A stretch of 57,564 nucleotides of DNA from UBA9732 sp052170315. GTDB taxonomy: Bacteria; Spirochaetota; Spirochaetia; Sphaerochaetales; Sphaerochaetaceae. The position numbers were made by a program, and so were the translations under genes. This document shows, piece after piece, positions 16,636 through 24,471 of this stretch. The DNA lies in NCBI GenBank assembly GCA_052170315.1, contig JBQNAT010000015.1, forward strand, positions 1-57,564. Direction: 5' to 3'. Position 1 is the first letter of the stretch. Every line of letters begins with the position of its first letter. The notes under the pieces are model-generated. The model made no database searches and had not been told where the DNA came from. It worked only from the letters and a program-made list of their open reading frames with translations.

Positions 16636-17143
16636 TCTTTTCTCTCCCGGAGACCAGCGCGGAAATCGCGAACAGGATTACAAAAATCACAACACAGCTG
16701 TCACTGAAGTTGAAGGCGGGCCATCTTTCCAAACCGAACAGTCCATAGAACTTTACGCTTATGAAATCTACCACACCCTTATCAAAACGGAATATCCTGT
16801 CCGCAAGGGTTCCGAAGCCTCCGCCGGCAATACCGGCCGCGAACCATCTCTGAGCTTCTGTAAGAAAGGTTTTCCCTGAGGCCACAAGAAAGCAGATTAA
16901 AATCATCATCGCAAAAGGAAGGATAATAAAAACAAGTATTCTGAGAAGGTCGGAACTTCCTGAGCCAAGACTGAAAGCCGCCCCCGTGTTGCGGACATGA
17001 CAAATTATCAGAAAATCTCCCCAAAAGCTTGCGCCAACGGTGTTGAGCGGTATGAACCTAACCACAAGAGCCTTTGTTATCTGGTCCGCCGCAACTATCA
17101 AAATGGTAAGGATGAACGGCATATACCGCTTTGCGTTTCTCAT
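16625..17143 (-). CDS. lspA: Lipoprotein signal peptidase (signal peptidase II)
   Basis: LspA is a four-TM inner-membrane aspartyl protease that removes signal peptides from lipoproteins. Visible family blocks are ILIVAADQITKALV near the N-terminus, NTGAAFSL, GGFGTLADRIFRFDKGVVDFI and FNFSDSCV; the Asp in the third and fourth blocks are the catalytic pair. The usual GNLxDR reads GTLADR here. Length, 172 residues, is normal. It lies 12 nt after the Nif3-like gene and overlaps a small membrane-protein gene. Confidence 0.95.
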   Translation of the reverse strand: MRNAKRYMPFILTILIVAADQITKALVVRFIPLNTVGASFWGDFLIICHVRNTGAAFSLGSGSSDLLRILVFIILPFAMMILICFLVASGKTFLTEAQRWFAAGIAGGGFGTLADRIFRFDKGVVDFISVKFYGLFGLERWPAFNFSDSCVVIFVILFAISALVSGREKNER

Positions 17144-17155
17144 AGCTGAAATATA

Positions 17156-17914
17156 TTACAATCCCAAAGGTATATCAACAAAGCAGGTTTCAAGACCGAA
17201 GCGCTCTGAAACAAGCTCCATAACAGCCTTAACTCCGAAGGTTTCCGTTTCATAGTGACCTATGCACATCATGCCCATGTTGTTTTCAATGCAGTCATTT
17301 ACGGTGCTGTAGCTGCTTTCACCTGTGATAAGGACATCAAGTCCTTCTTCCATAGCCTGATAGACATCACCTGCTCCGTCTCCTGATACAATGCCGACTT
17401 TGCTGAATGTCTTTTGAGGATTTATCATGAAATTTGTAGGGTTTGTCCTTACTCCAAGGGTCTTTATTATCCCTTCCGCGTCCATGGGTTTCGGAAGAAT
17501 CCCCTTAAAGCCGACATAAACGCCCCTGAAAAGAGAAAATGTCTTTACATCTGAAAGGCCAAGCTTCTTTGCCATCCGCGCGTTGTTTCCGTAAACGCTG
17601 TGAGCATCCAGCGGAAGATGGCAGGCAAACAGCGCAAGGCCGTTATCCAGCAAGAGTTTTATCCTTTCGTAATGCTGTCCCGTTATTGCAACGGGACGTC
17701 CCCAAAACAGACCGTGGTGCACAAAAAGAACATCCGCGCCCCGCTTAGCGGCTTCGCGTATGGAAGCAAGGCTGGCGTCAACGGCAAAAGCGGCTTTTCT
17801 TATTTCCTTTTCTCCGTCTCCGACCTGAAGGCCGTTAAGAGAAACATCCGCTCCCCCGAAAGAGTCTATATCAAATATACGTTCAAGTTCCTTTGCGAAG
17901 TCGTTCAGTTTCAT
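17156..17914 (-). CDS. Nif3-like dinuclear metal-centre protein
   Basis: The 252-residue protein belongs to the Nif3/YbgI (DUF34) family, toroidal hexamers with two metal ions per subunit. The first metal-binding motif is VLFVHHGLFWG, the second includes FACHLPLDAH, and the C-terminal CIGHYETE supplies the remaining ligands. Annotation as GTP cyclohydrolase type 2 is common but the in-vivo role is unsettled. I start at the ATG at 17914 (MKLNDFAKELE); the longer frame to 17950 runs across the divergent promoter and has no support. It heads the lspA operon. Confidence 0.88.
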   Translation of the reverse strand: MKLNDFAKELERIFDIDSFGGADVSLNGLQVGDGEKEIRKAAFAVDASLASIREAAKRGADVLFVHHGLFWGRPVAITGQHYERIKLLLDNGLALFACHLPLDAHSVYGNNARMAKKLGLSDVKTFSLFRGVYVGFKGILPKPMDAEGIIKTLGVRTNPTNFMINPQKTFSKVGIVSGDGAGDVYQAMEEGLDVLITGESSYSTVNDCIENNMGMMCIGHYETETFGVKAVMELVSERFGLETCFVDIPLGL

Positions 17915-17931
17915 GCCGAAATTATAGTTTA

Positions 17932-17960
17932 TTGACACGGGTTTTACCACTACCTAAAAT
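17932..17960 (+). promoter_or_regulatory. Consensus sigma70 promoter of the Lon-related protease gene
   Basis: A perfect TTGACA (17932-17937), a 17-nt spacer and TAAAAT (17955-17960). The ATG at 17967 follows after six bases, exactly where transcription should start, which suggests a leaderless mRNA. Confidence 0.8.
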
Positions 17961-17966
17961 CATAGT

Positions 17967-19922
17967 ATGAAAAACGAAGAACTCAGCGCTTTGCAGGCAC
18001 GCTTCACATATGATACATCCCTTATTTCAAGACTGAGACAAACCTGTCGCAAGAACGGAATAATAGGCCAGCCGCGCGCAATGAAAGCCCTTGAAATGGG
18101 TTTGAACGTCAGAACCAGGGGCTATAACATATATGTAAGCGGTGAAGACGGCACGGGAAGGCGCACCGCCGTACGAATACTTTCCGAAAAATCGGAAAAA
18201 CCCATCCTTGACGTTCTGTATCTTTACAACTTCAAGCGTCCGCAGAGCCCCTTTCTGCTTAATATCCCTTCACCTGCCGGAAGTCTTCTGGAAAACGGAA
18301 TGCTGGAAATTTCAGGTCTTGTTTCAAAGCAAGCATGGGAAACGGCAAAGAAAAAGCTTGCCGGGCTTCAGGCGGATATCTCCTATGAAGAGGGTTTTGA
18401 GGGTTCAGTCCTTCTTGAACGCTACTTCACGCAGGTCAAAGAAGCTCTGGATGCAGGGGTAAAGGAGCCTGAAAAATATCAGGTCAACCTTATCTGCGAC
18501 AACCGCGAACGTGAAAAATGTCCGCTGATAGAGGAAAATCACCCTACTCACACAAACATGTTCGGACAGATAACAACATCCAGCGAATATGCCCATATGA
18601 GACTTACCTCAGGCTCCCTTCTTGACGCGGCAGGCGGCTTTTTCGTAGTCCGAGCCGACAAAGTCCTTGAACAGGGCGGCCTCTGGGAAAGCCTTAAGCT
18701 CTACGCGGAAAATTCAAGCTTCATAATAAGAAGCGTTAAAGACAGCGATGTCACCTTCATACGCCCCGTTACCTGTCCCACTTCCACAAAAATAATTTTA
18801 ATCGGAAGCGACGAGCTTTACGACAAGCTCTGCGATACGGACGAGGCCTTTCTTAAACTGTTCAAGGTATCTGCCGAATTTGATTTTTCCATGCCTGCCA
18901 ACGAAAAGAATATAAGCGGAACAATTGCCTATATATTGGACATAGCACAGAAAAACAGACTGAAAGAGGTAAAAGATACCGCCATTTGCGAGCTTTTGGT
19001 TTACAGCTCCAGATATGTCGAAATGCGCGACGAGCTCACTGCAAAGCTCTCTCTTATAGGAGATTTGCTTTTCGAGGCGAACTACATAGCCGAAAGGGAA
19101 AACATTCCCGCCATAGATGCTTCCTGCGTCCGCATGGCAATGGAAGAACGCGATTTTTCCAACGGACTTACCGAGGAAAAGATTAATCGGGAGATACTTG
19201 AGGGCGAAATGGTAATTTCCCTTGAAGGCACAAAAACCGGAGTCATCAACGGCCTTGCGGTAATGGACAGGGGTCTTGCGTCTTTCGGTACGCCAACCGT
19301 TATTTCCGTCTCCGTGGCGCCCGGCTCCGAAGGCATTGTCAACATAGAGCACGAAGCCGGCCTTTCGGGCGAAATTCACGACAAAGGCCTTCTTATCCTT
19401 GAAGGCTATCTGCGCAAGCAGTATGCAAGAAACTTCCCTCTTTCCGTCTATGCCGGAATCTGTTTTGAGCAGTCTTATGCCGAGGTCGACGGCGACAGCG
19501 CATCCTCCGCGGAACTTTTTGCTTTACTTTCAGCCATAGGCGACATTCCCGTGCGCCAGGACATAGCGGTCACGGGTTCCGTGAATCAGATGGGAGATAT
19601 CCAACCTGTAGGCGGAATAAACGAAAAGATAACGGGATTTTTCACAGTCTGCGAAAAAATGGGACTTACAGGACATCAGGGCGTAATAATCCCCGGGCAA
19701 AACGTAAAAACCCTGATACTGCCGGACAGGGTGATAAAGGCAATAGAGGAACACAAATTCCACATCTATCCGATTCTGACAATAGACGAAGGAATGGAAA
19801 TCCTCTCATTAAGACAAAGCGGGAAACGCAACACAAAGGGCAATTTCCCGCCTGATACCATAAACCATATTATTGAAAACAGACTCAAAAAACTCTATGA
19901 GCTTTCAAAGCCAAACAGCTGA
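17967..19922 (+). CDS. Lon-related (AAA_32-type) protease
   Basis: The 651-residue protein joins an N-terminal AAA-like region to a C-terminal Lon protease domain. The P-loop reads GEDGTGRRTA, lacking the usual Lys, as is typical of this Lon-related family. The protease dyad is Ser511 (VDGDSASSAE) and Lys554 (GGINEKITGF), 43 residues apart as in Lon. PVGGINEK and the HQGVIIPGQN block confirm the fold. It probably degrades proteins in the cytoplasm with little or no ATP hydrolysis. Family members are often near 800 residues, so this one is short. No Shine-Dalgarno site is present. It meets pspC tail to tail with no gap. Confidence 0.88.
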   Translation: MKNEELSALQARFTYDTSLISRLRQTCRKNGIIGQPRAMKALEMGLNVRTRGYNIYVSGEDGTGRRTAVRILSEKSEKPILDVLYLYNFKRPQSPFLLNIPSPAGSLLENGMLEISGLVSKQAWETAKKKLAGLQADISYEEGFEGSVLLERYFTQVKEALDAGVKEPEKYQVNLICDNREREKCPLIEENHPTHTNMFGQITTSSEYAHMRLTSGSLLDAAGGFFVVRADKVLEQGGLWESLKLYAENSSFIIRSVKDSDVTFIRPVTCPTSTKIILIGSDELYDKLCDTDEAFLKLFKVSAEFDFSMPANEKNISGTIAYILDIAQKNRLKEVKDTAICELLVYSSRYVEMRDELTAKLSLIGDLLFEANYIAERENIPAIDASCVRMAMEERDFSNGLTEEKINREILEGEMVISLEGTKTGVINGLAVMDRGLASFGTPTVISVSVAPGSEGIVNIEHEAGLSGEIHDKGLLILEGYLRKQYARNFPLSVYAGICFEQSYAEVDGDSASSAELFALLSAIGDIPVRQDIAVTGSVNQMGDIQPVGGINEKITGFFTVCEKMGLTGHQGVIIPGQNVKTLILPDRVIKAIEEHKFHIYPILTIDEGMEILSLRQSGKRNTKGNFPPDTINHIIENRLKKLYELSKPNS

Positions 19923-19931
19923 TTAGCTGTT
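19914..19931. repeat. Palindrome spanning two convergent stop codons
   Basis: AACAGCT-GATT-AGCTGTT covers the last codons and stops of the Lon-related gene and pspC, which end at adjacent bases. Both proteins therefore finish in Asn-Ser. The stem could act as a weak bidirectional terminator, but no T-run follows. Confidence 0.6.
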
Positions 19932-20282
19932 GCTGAAACGGTTGTCCCAGTCACTTTCCTTCCTGCGCCTCTCGAAATCCTCTGAAGATTCCTTATAGTC
20001 AGTATCCTTTACAAAGTCCTCCGGCTGCGGAGTGTAATAGTAAGTCTTACCGCTTTTCCGTCTTCCGCCTCTGTATCCGCTGTCCTCTTCATAAGGATTA
20101 ACCGGAAGAATCAGGCCAAGTATCAAATAGGCTATGAGACAGGGGGCTATTGCAGTGAAAACCGAAACCAGAATAAAAATAAGTCTTATTGTGTCTACCG
20201 GATAGTCCCTCCATTCAGCAATACCCGCGCACACTCCAAGCATCTCCCCATGCCTTGATCTGTAAAGTCTTTTTGTCGCCAT
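19923..20282 (-). CDS. pspC: PspC-domain membrane protein
   Basis: The 119-residue protein begins with a PspC domain: KRLYRSRHGEMLGVCAGIAEW, here split as KRLYRSRHGEML then GVCAGIAEW, followed by a paired membrane segment (IRLIFILVSVFTAIAP and LIAYLILGLILP). The tail is hydrophilic and rich in Tyr, Lys and Glu. In the phage-shock response PspC senses membrane stress and controls PspA. ATG at 20282 has CAGGAG 6 nt upstream. It follows pspA by 26 nt and should be read from the same sigma54 promoter. Confidence 0.88.
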   Translation of the reverse strand: MATKRLYRSRHGEMLGVCAGIAEWRDYPVDTIRLIFILVSVFTAIAPCLIAYLILGLILPVNPYEEDSGYRGGRRKSGKTYYYTPQPEDFVKDTDYKESSEDFERRRKESDWDNRFSNS

Positions 20283-20308
20283 CTCCAACTCCTGTATTTC
20301 GTCCGGTC

Positions 20309-20992
20309 TTAACCGTTATTCATATTCTTTTTGAGATTTTCAAGCTCGCTCTCAATCTCGTCCTGTTCCTCAAGGTCCTTGAACTTTGCTTCGGTGTCCT
20401 TATCATCCGAACTTGCGTTTCTGCGCTCGTTCATCCTGTTTATCCTGTCTTCCATCCGGTTGAAGTGAGCAAGAGGATCTTCTTCTCCGGATTTGGAATT
20501 GTCCCATGTACGGGTATAGGTATAGTAATAGGTTTTTTTCTGCTTCTCTTCGGCTTCTCTGGCGGCCTGCTCACGCATTGCCTGATACTTTGCCCTTGCG
20601 CCCGCAAGCTTTTCTTCAAGCTTTGCCAAATCTTCCTTATATTTTTTAACAAGGCGGTCGTAGCGTTCGCTTTCCTCTTTAAGCCTTTCAAGCTCCGCGG
20701 TGAGGCGCTTTTTTTCCAGAAGAGCGTCACGGGCCAAATCATCGCGTCCCCTGCTTATTGCAAGTTCGGCTCTTTTCTGCCAGCGCTCTATAAGGGCTTC
20801 AAGCTCCGCGACCTTTCTTTTCGCGGTGTTCTCGCTGCCTATTGCCGCGGCGCAGTTGGTTTTTATCTCTATTATCGTGTCTTCCATCTCATTGACCATG
20901 AGCTTTATCATTTTCTCAGGGTCCTCTGCCTGGTCAAGCAGAGAGTTGATGTTTGAATTTATAATGTCCAAGAATCTTGAAAAAACTCCCAT
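20309..20992 (-). CDS. pspA: PspA/IM30-family membrane-stress protein
   Basis: PspA binds stressed membranes from the cytoplasmic side and restrains PspF. The 227-residue protein starts GVFSRFLDIINSNINSLLD, a typical amphipathic helix, followed by DPEKMIKLMVNEMEDTI and long coiled coils to about residue 145. The C-terminal third is charged and ends KDLEEQDEIESELENLKK. Length and order are those of PspA/Vipp1. A near-perfect sigma54 promoter lies about 70 nt upstream and pspF is divergent, as in classical psp loci. GGAAGGAG sites precede the ATG. Confidence 0.93.
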   Translation of the reverse strand: MGVFSRFLDIINSNINSLLDQAEDPEKMIKLMVNEMEDTIIEIKTNCAAAIGSENTAKRKVAELEALIERWQKRAELAISRGRDDLARDALLEKKRLTAELERLKEESERYDRLVKKYKEDLAKLEEKLAGARAKYQAMREQAAREAEEKQKKTYYYTYTRTWDNSKSGEEDPLAHFNRMEDRINRMNERRNASSDDKDTEAKFKDLEEQDEIESELENLKKNMNNG

Positions 20993-21060
20993 ATCAAATC
21001 TCCTTCCTGCTCCTTCCTGCTTTGCCTTCAGATTTACCGTAAGGCCTGCACGGATATTAA

Positions 21061-21076
21061 AGCAAGGAACGTGCCA
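21061..21076 (-). promoter_or_regulatory. Sigma54 promoter of pspA-pspC
   Basis: On the minus strand the sequence is TGGCACG-N4-TTGCT, matching the -24/-12 consensus fully. It lies about 70 nt upstream of pspA and faces away from pspF, so PspF is the expected activator. Confidence 0.9.
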
Positions 21077-21097
21077 AGTCTATTTTCCACAAAAACA

Positions 21098-21116
21098 GAA
21101 CGAAAATCAATCGTTC
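21098..21116. promoter_or_regulatory. Candidate PspF binding site
   Basis: An inverted repeat GAACGA-N7-TCGTTC lies about 25 bp upstream of the sigma54 -24 element and upstream of pspF's own promoter. Position and symmetry fit an enhancer site, but the sequence alone cannot prove it. Confidence 0.35.
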
Positions 21117-21140
21117 GGCCCTTAAACGGCGACAATAATA

Positions 21141-21169
21141 TTGGTTTTTAATACCGGTTATGGTAAAAT
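21141..21169 (+). promoter_or_regulatory. Sigma70-type promoter of pspF
   Basis: TTGGTT (21141-21146), 17-nt spacer, TAAAAT (21164-21169). Only seven bases separate the -10 box from the ATG at 21177, so the mRNA may be leaderless. Confidence 0.65.
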
Positions 21170-21176
21170 TAACCAC

Positions 21177-22190
21177 ATGAACGGCTACAATGACAGTTAC
21201 ATAGGTGAATCCGAAGTTTTTCTGGACTTCCAGCACAGGATAGCGGACGCGGCAACGGTGGACAGAAGCGTTCTTGTAATAGGAGAACGAGGAAGCGGAA
21301 AGGAAATGGCGGCAAGCCGTCTGCACTATCTGTCAAAGAGATGGCAGAAAAACCTTGTTACGGTCAACTGCGCGGCACTGGCGCCCACGCTGATTGAAAG
21401 CGAGCTTTTCGGCTATGAGCAGGGAGCCTTCACAGGGGCTTCAAAAACAAGAAAAGGCAGGTTCGAGGAAGCTCAGGGCGGTACCCTGTTTCTGGATGAA
21501 ATAGGAAACGTCCCGATTCAGGTTCAGGAAAAGATACTCAGGGTTGTAGAGTACGGCACATACGAAAGAGTAGGCTCTTCCGTTACTCATGAAGCCGATG
21601 TAAGGATAATAGGGGCAACAAACGCGGATTTAAAAGAACTGTGCCGTCAGGGAAAATTCAAGGAAGACCTTCTGGACAGGCTTAGCTTTGAAGTCATTTT
21701 CATCCCGCCGTTACGAAAACGGGGAGACGATATCCTTCTTCTTGCAAATTACTTCGGTCAAAGGATGGCAATGGAATGCGGACATGAAAATCCGCCGGTC
21801 TTAACGGAAAAAGTACGCTCAGAGCTTCTTGCCTACAGCTGGCCGGGGAATGTAAGGGAACTTAAAAATACAATAGAGCGCGCCGTCTACAGAAGCAAAG
21901 GGGACGCCATAACCTCAATAGTGCTTGACCCCTTTGAAAATCCGTACAAAATAAAAGAAAATGACGCTCCAATTGCTGGAGAACAACAAAAAAATGAAAG
22001 TATTAACAAAAAACAGGCCTTTGAAGACCTTCCGCTTGACAGTCTGAACGCATCAAAAGAGGAACTTGAAAAAACCTTTGTGCGCAGAGCCATGGAACAG
22101 GCGGGCGGAAACCAGAAGGATTCCGCCGCCCTTATGAAAATCACCTACGACCAGTTCAGAGGCCTGTACAGAAAACATTTCAAAAGCTGA
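21177..22190 (+). CDS. pspF: PspF-like sigma54-dependent transcriptional activator
   Basis: This 337-residue bacterial enhancer-binding protein has no receiver or GAF domain and starts directly with the AAA+ core, as PspF does. Walker A is GERGSGKE, the sigma54-contact loop GAFTGA is intact, Walker B is GGTLFLDEI, and the second region of homology and arginine fingers (LLDRLSFEV) follow. A Fis-type helix-turn-helix lies at the C-terminus (GGNQKDSAALMKITYDQFR). It should activate the two sigma54 promoters flanking it. The start MNGYNDSYIGESE matches the family; no Shine-Dalgarno site is visible. Confidence 0.93.
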   Translation: MNGYNDSYIGESEVFLDFQHRIADAATVDRSVLVIGERGSGKEMAASRLHYLSKRWQKNLVTVNCAALAPTLIESELFGYEQGAFTGASKTRKGRFEEAQGGTLFLDEIGNVPIQVQEKILRVVEYGTYERVGSSVTHEADVRIIGATNADLKELCRQGKFKEDLLDRLSFEVIFIPPLRKRGDDILLLANYFGQRMAMECGHENPPVLTEKVRSELLAYSWPGNVRELKNTIERAVYRSKGDAITSIVLDPFENPYKIKENDAPIAGEQQKNESINKKQAFEDLPLDSLNASKEELEKTFVRRAMEQAGGNQKDSAALMKITYDQFRGLYRKHFKS

Positions 22191-22862
22191 TTATTTTTCA
22201 GTCTTTTTGTCGCCTGAAAGCTTTGCCTTAAGAGCTTCAAGCTCCTTGTCAACGCTATCGCGGTCTTCCATATCTGTAAATTTTGATTCATTCCCGTAAT
22301 TCATGGAAACCACGGCAGCCTCAGCCTCAAGACGCTCTACCTTCTCTTCCATTTCATTGAAACGGTTGATAGCCGCGCTGCAGTCCGTTGAACCTATCTG
22401 CTTTTCAATTTCGATTTTCTGCTTTGCGTGTTCCGCGCGCGCGACAAGAGCTCTTTCCCTGCTCTTAATCTCTTCAAGCTTTTCCGTCAGCTTCACTATC
22501 TGGGATTCCCGGCTTGCGTTGATGTTCTTAAGCTCGGCAATCTCGGTTTCCAGAGCCTTTACCTTTGCCCCGGCCTTCTGCTTCTCGGAAATAGCTTCTC
22601 TTGCCAAATCATCTTTCGCGCTCTTCACGGCAAGCTGCGCGCGCACATCCCAGCGTCCCACCGCCTCTTTTTCCGCGGCCAGCTCGTTTTCTCTTGCTCT
22701 GACCGACGCCTTTGTCTCCGCAGCCGATTTTTTGGCTTTAGAAAGACTGTTCTCCATCTCAACTATGGAGTAACGTATCATCCTGGCGGGGTTTTCAAGC
22801 CTGTCCAGCGCATGGTTCACGTTTGAACCGAAAATGTCGTGTATCCTTTTAAAAATTCCCAT
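22191..22862 (-). CDS. Second PspA/IM30-family protein
   Basis: This 223-residue paralogue of the neighbouring PspA starts GIFKRIHDIFGSNVNHALDR and shares NPARMIRYSIVEMENSLSKA plus a long coiled coil rich in Lys, Glu and Ala. Both proteins end in a similar acidic KFTDMEDRDSVDKELEALK helix. It has its own sigma54 promoter, so it is probably a second stress-induced membrane-binding protein. It ends one base from the pspF stop codon, convergently. Two differently built PspA proteins may co-assemble; that is inference. Confidence 0.9.
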   Translation of the reverse strand: MGIFKRIHDIFGSNVNHALDRLENPARMIRYSIVEMENSLSKAKKSAAETKASVRARENELAAEKEAVGRWDVRAQLAVKSAKDDLAREAISEKQKAGAKVKALETEIAELKNINASRESQIVKLTEKLEEIKSRERALVARAEHAKQKIEIEKQIGSTDCSAAINRFNEMEEKVERLEAEAAVVSMNYGNESKFTDMEDRDSVDKELEALKAKLSGDKKTEK

Positions 22863-22913
22863 AATGAAACTCCTTTTCCAAAGAAAACTATCCGTTTCGG
22901 ACGCAAACTCTTT

Positions 22914-22929
22914 AGCAAAAGACGTGCCA
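22914..22929 (-). promoter_or_regulatory. Sigma54 promoter of the second pspA gene
   Basis: On the minus strand TGGCACG-N4-TTGCT appears again, identical in all conserved bases to the first site, about 52 nt upstream of the gene. Confidence 0.9.
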
Positions 22930-23038
22930 AGTCCACAATATCTTATTAACAGTCAAAGAATTGTCATGAGAATAAAAAGTTAAGTCTTTCTGAAAAGCAG
23001 CAAAAAAGCAATGAGTTGGTAAAATTTACCAACAAAAA

Positions 23039-23770
23039 TCAGAACCAGCGCTGGAGCATAATTCCCGCGGACACCGAAACGTTCAGAGAACCTTTTGCTC
23101 CGCCCATTGGAATTGAAATCCTGCTGCCCGCGCAGGAAAGGATTTCAGGGCTTATCCCGAATTCCTCGGAGCCAAGTATGGCCGCGCCGCGCGCAGGAAA
23201 CTTAAAAGTGTTTATATTATCACCGCCCAGTTCAAGGGCAAGCACTTCTTTTTTATCATAGGTATGCAAAAAGTCAATGACAGAGGACTCGGCCATAAAA
23301 AACCAGGGGACAACGGATACTGTACCGCGGGACGTCCTCTGCGCGCGGGGATGCTCAGGGGATGCCGTGCCTTCGACAAGAATGATTTTAGAAATGCCGA
23401 AGGACTCGGCGCTGCGGAAAATCGCGCCCACATTGTAGGGACTCCGGAGCCGGTCCAGAACAAGCGCCTTATCCTGAATAACGCGGCGGGAAGAGTCAAG
23501 ACTGCCGTCTTCCACACAGAAATCCCAGTCGGAAGGCTCAGCCCCAAGCCGGGAAAGAAGACTCTGGCTGATATCCTCAAGCTCAAAAGGAAGAGAATCT
23601 CCCGGCAAAAGAATTTTATCAGTCCCGGCAAGCGGAAGAACGGCGTTAAGATAGTCCATATCGGTTTCAAGGCCATTTTTAGCGGAAAGAGCTGCCTGAT
23701 GAAATATCATGGAGATTTTTCTCAGCCTTGCGCGCTCTTTAAGAGAAAGGAGTTTCTTTACGGTTATCAC
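23039..23770 (-). CDS. TrmH/SpoU-family RNA 2'-O-methyltransferase
   Basis: This 243-residue SPOUT methyltransferase transfers a methyl group to a ribose 2'-OH in tRNA or rRNA. The three SPOUT motifs are present: LDRLRSPYNVGAIFRSAESF (motif 1, with the conserved Asn and Arg), AAILGSEEFGISPE (motif 2) and RISIPMGGAKGSLNVSVSAG (motif 3), which forms the trefoil-knot SAM site. An N-terminal region of about 90 residues precedes the domain. The RNA target is not evident. The gene overlaps rsmI by 4 nt (ATGA). Confidence 0.9.
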   Translation of the reverse strand: MITVKKLLSLKERARLRKISMIFHQAALSAKNGLETDMDYLNAVLPLAGTDKILLPGDSLPFELEDISQSLLSRLGAEPSDWDFCVEDGSLDSSRRVIQDKALVLDRLRSPYNVGAIFRSAESFGISKIILVEGTASPEHPRAQRTSRGTVSVVPWFFMAESSVIDFLHTYDKKEVLALELGGDNINTFKFPARGAAILGSEEFGISPEILSCAGSRISIPMGGAKGSLNVSVSAGIMLQRWF

Positions 23771-24471
23771 TGTTCTTCCTCTGTTTCCTCAGATGAATCA
23801 TCTCTGTCGGCAGGAAGCACAACAAGGGCAAACTCTCCTTTCACCATCTTAAGCCGGGATATAACCTGAGAAGGCGTTCCGTAAATAAGCTGCTCGAAGG
23901 CTTTTGTAAGTTCTCTTCCAAGGACAAGGCGTCTTGTATTGTCAAGAGCCTCAAGCTCTTCCAGCGTCTTTATTATCCTGAACGGGGATTCGTAGATTAT
24001 GAAAGCTTCATTGCGTGCAAGAAGCTCCGTAAGCCTTGTTCTGCGCTTTCCGCTTTTAGGGCTAAGAAAACCCTCGAACGTGAAGGTCTTTCCGGTAAGA
24101 CCGCTTGCGCTTATAAGGGTAACGCCTGCGCTTGCGCCCGGTATAGGAACTACGGTAAAGCCAGCCTCTCGCACGGCGCGGACAAGACGGCTGCCGGGGT
24201 CGCTTACTCCGGGGGTGCCCGCATCGCTGCAGTAAGCAACGTTTAAGCCCTGCGCTATAAGGTTTACGATACCTTTTCCTGAAGCCTCTTCGTTGTGGGC
24301 ATGGCAGGCAATCAGGCGCTTTCCCGTTATCTCAAGACGGGAAAGCATCTGCTGTGTGCGGCGCGTGTCCTCGCAGGCAATGACATCCGCCTCTTTCAGG
24401 GTTTTTATTGCCCTGAGGCTTATGTCGTCAAGATTTCCTATAGGAGTGGCTACAATGTAAAGAACGCTCAC
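23767..24471 (-). CDS. rsmI: 16S rRNA (cytidine-1402 2'-O)-methyltransferase
   Basis: RsmI methylates the ribose of C1402 in the decoding centre of 16S rRNA. The N-terminus LYIVATPIGNLDDISLRAI is the family hallmark, with EDTRRTQQML, CHAHNEE, CSDAGTPGVSDPG and EGFLSPKSGKRR following. Length, 234 residues, is close to the usual catalytic core. The acidic tail DDSSEETEEEQ is likely disordered. It overlaps aspS and the trmH-type gene by 4 nt on either side, forming a translation-related operon. Confidence 0.96.
   Translation of the reverse strand: MSVLYIVATPIGNLDDISLRAIKTLKEADVIACEDTRRTQQMLSRLEITGKRLIACHAHNEEASGKGIVNLIAQGLNVAYCSDAGTPGVSDPGSRLVRAVREAGFTVVPIPGASAGVTLISASGLTGKTFTFEGFLSPKSGKRRTRLTELLARNEAFIIYESPFRIIKTLEELEALDNTRRLVLGRELTKAFEQLIYGTPSQVISRLKMVKGEFALVVLPADRDDSSEETEEEQ

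Noticed and set aside
18798..19379. Minus-strand frame of 193 codons
   Set aside because: Antisense to the Lon-related protease, whose motifs are intact on the other strand.
20189..20956. Plus-strand frame of 255 codons opposite pspC and pspA
   Set aside because: Antisense shadow of two well-recognised genes; Phe/Leu/Cys-rich and without a start signal.
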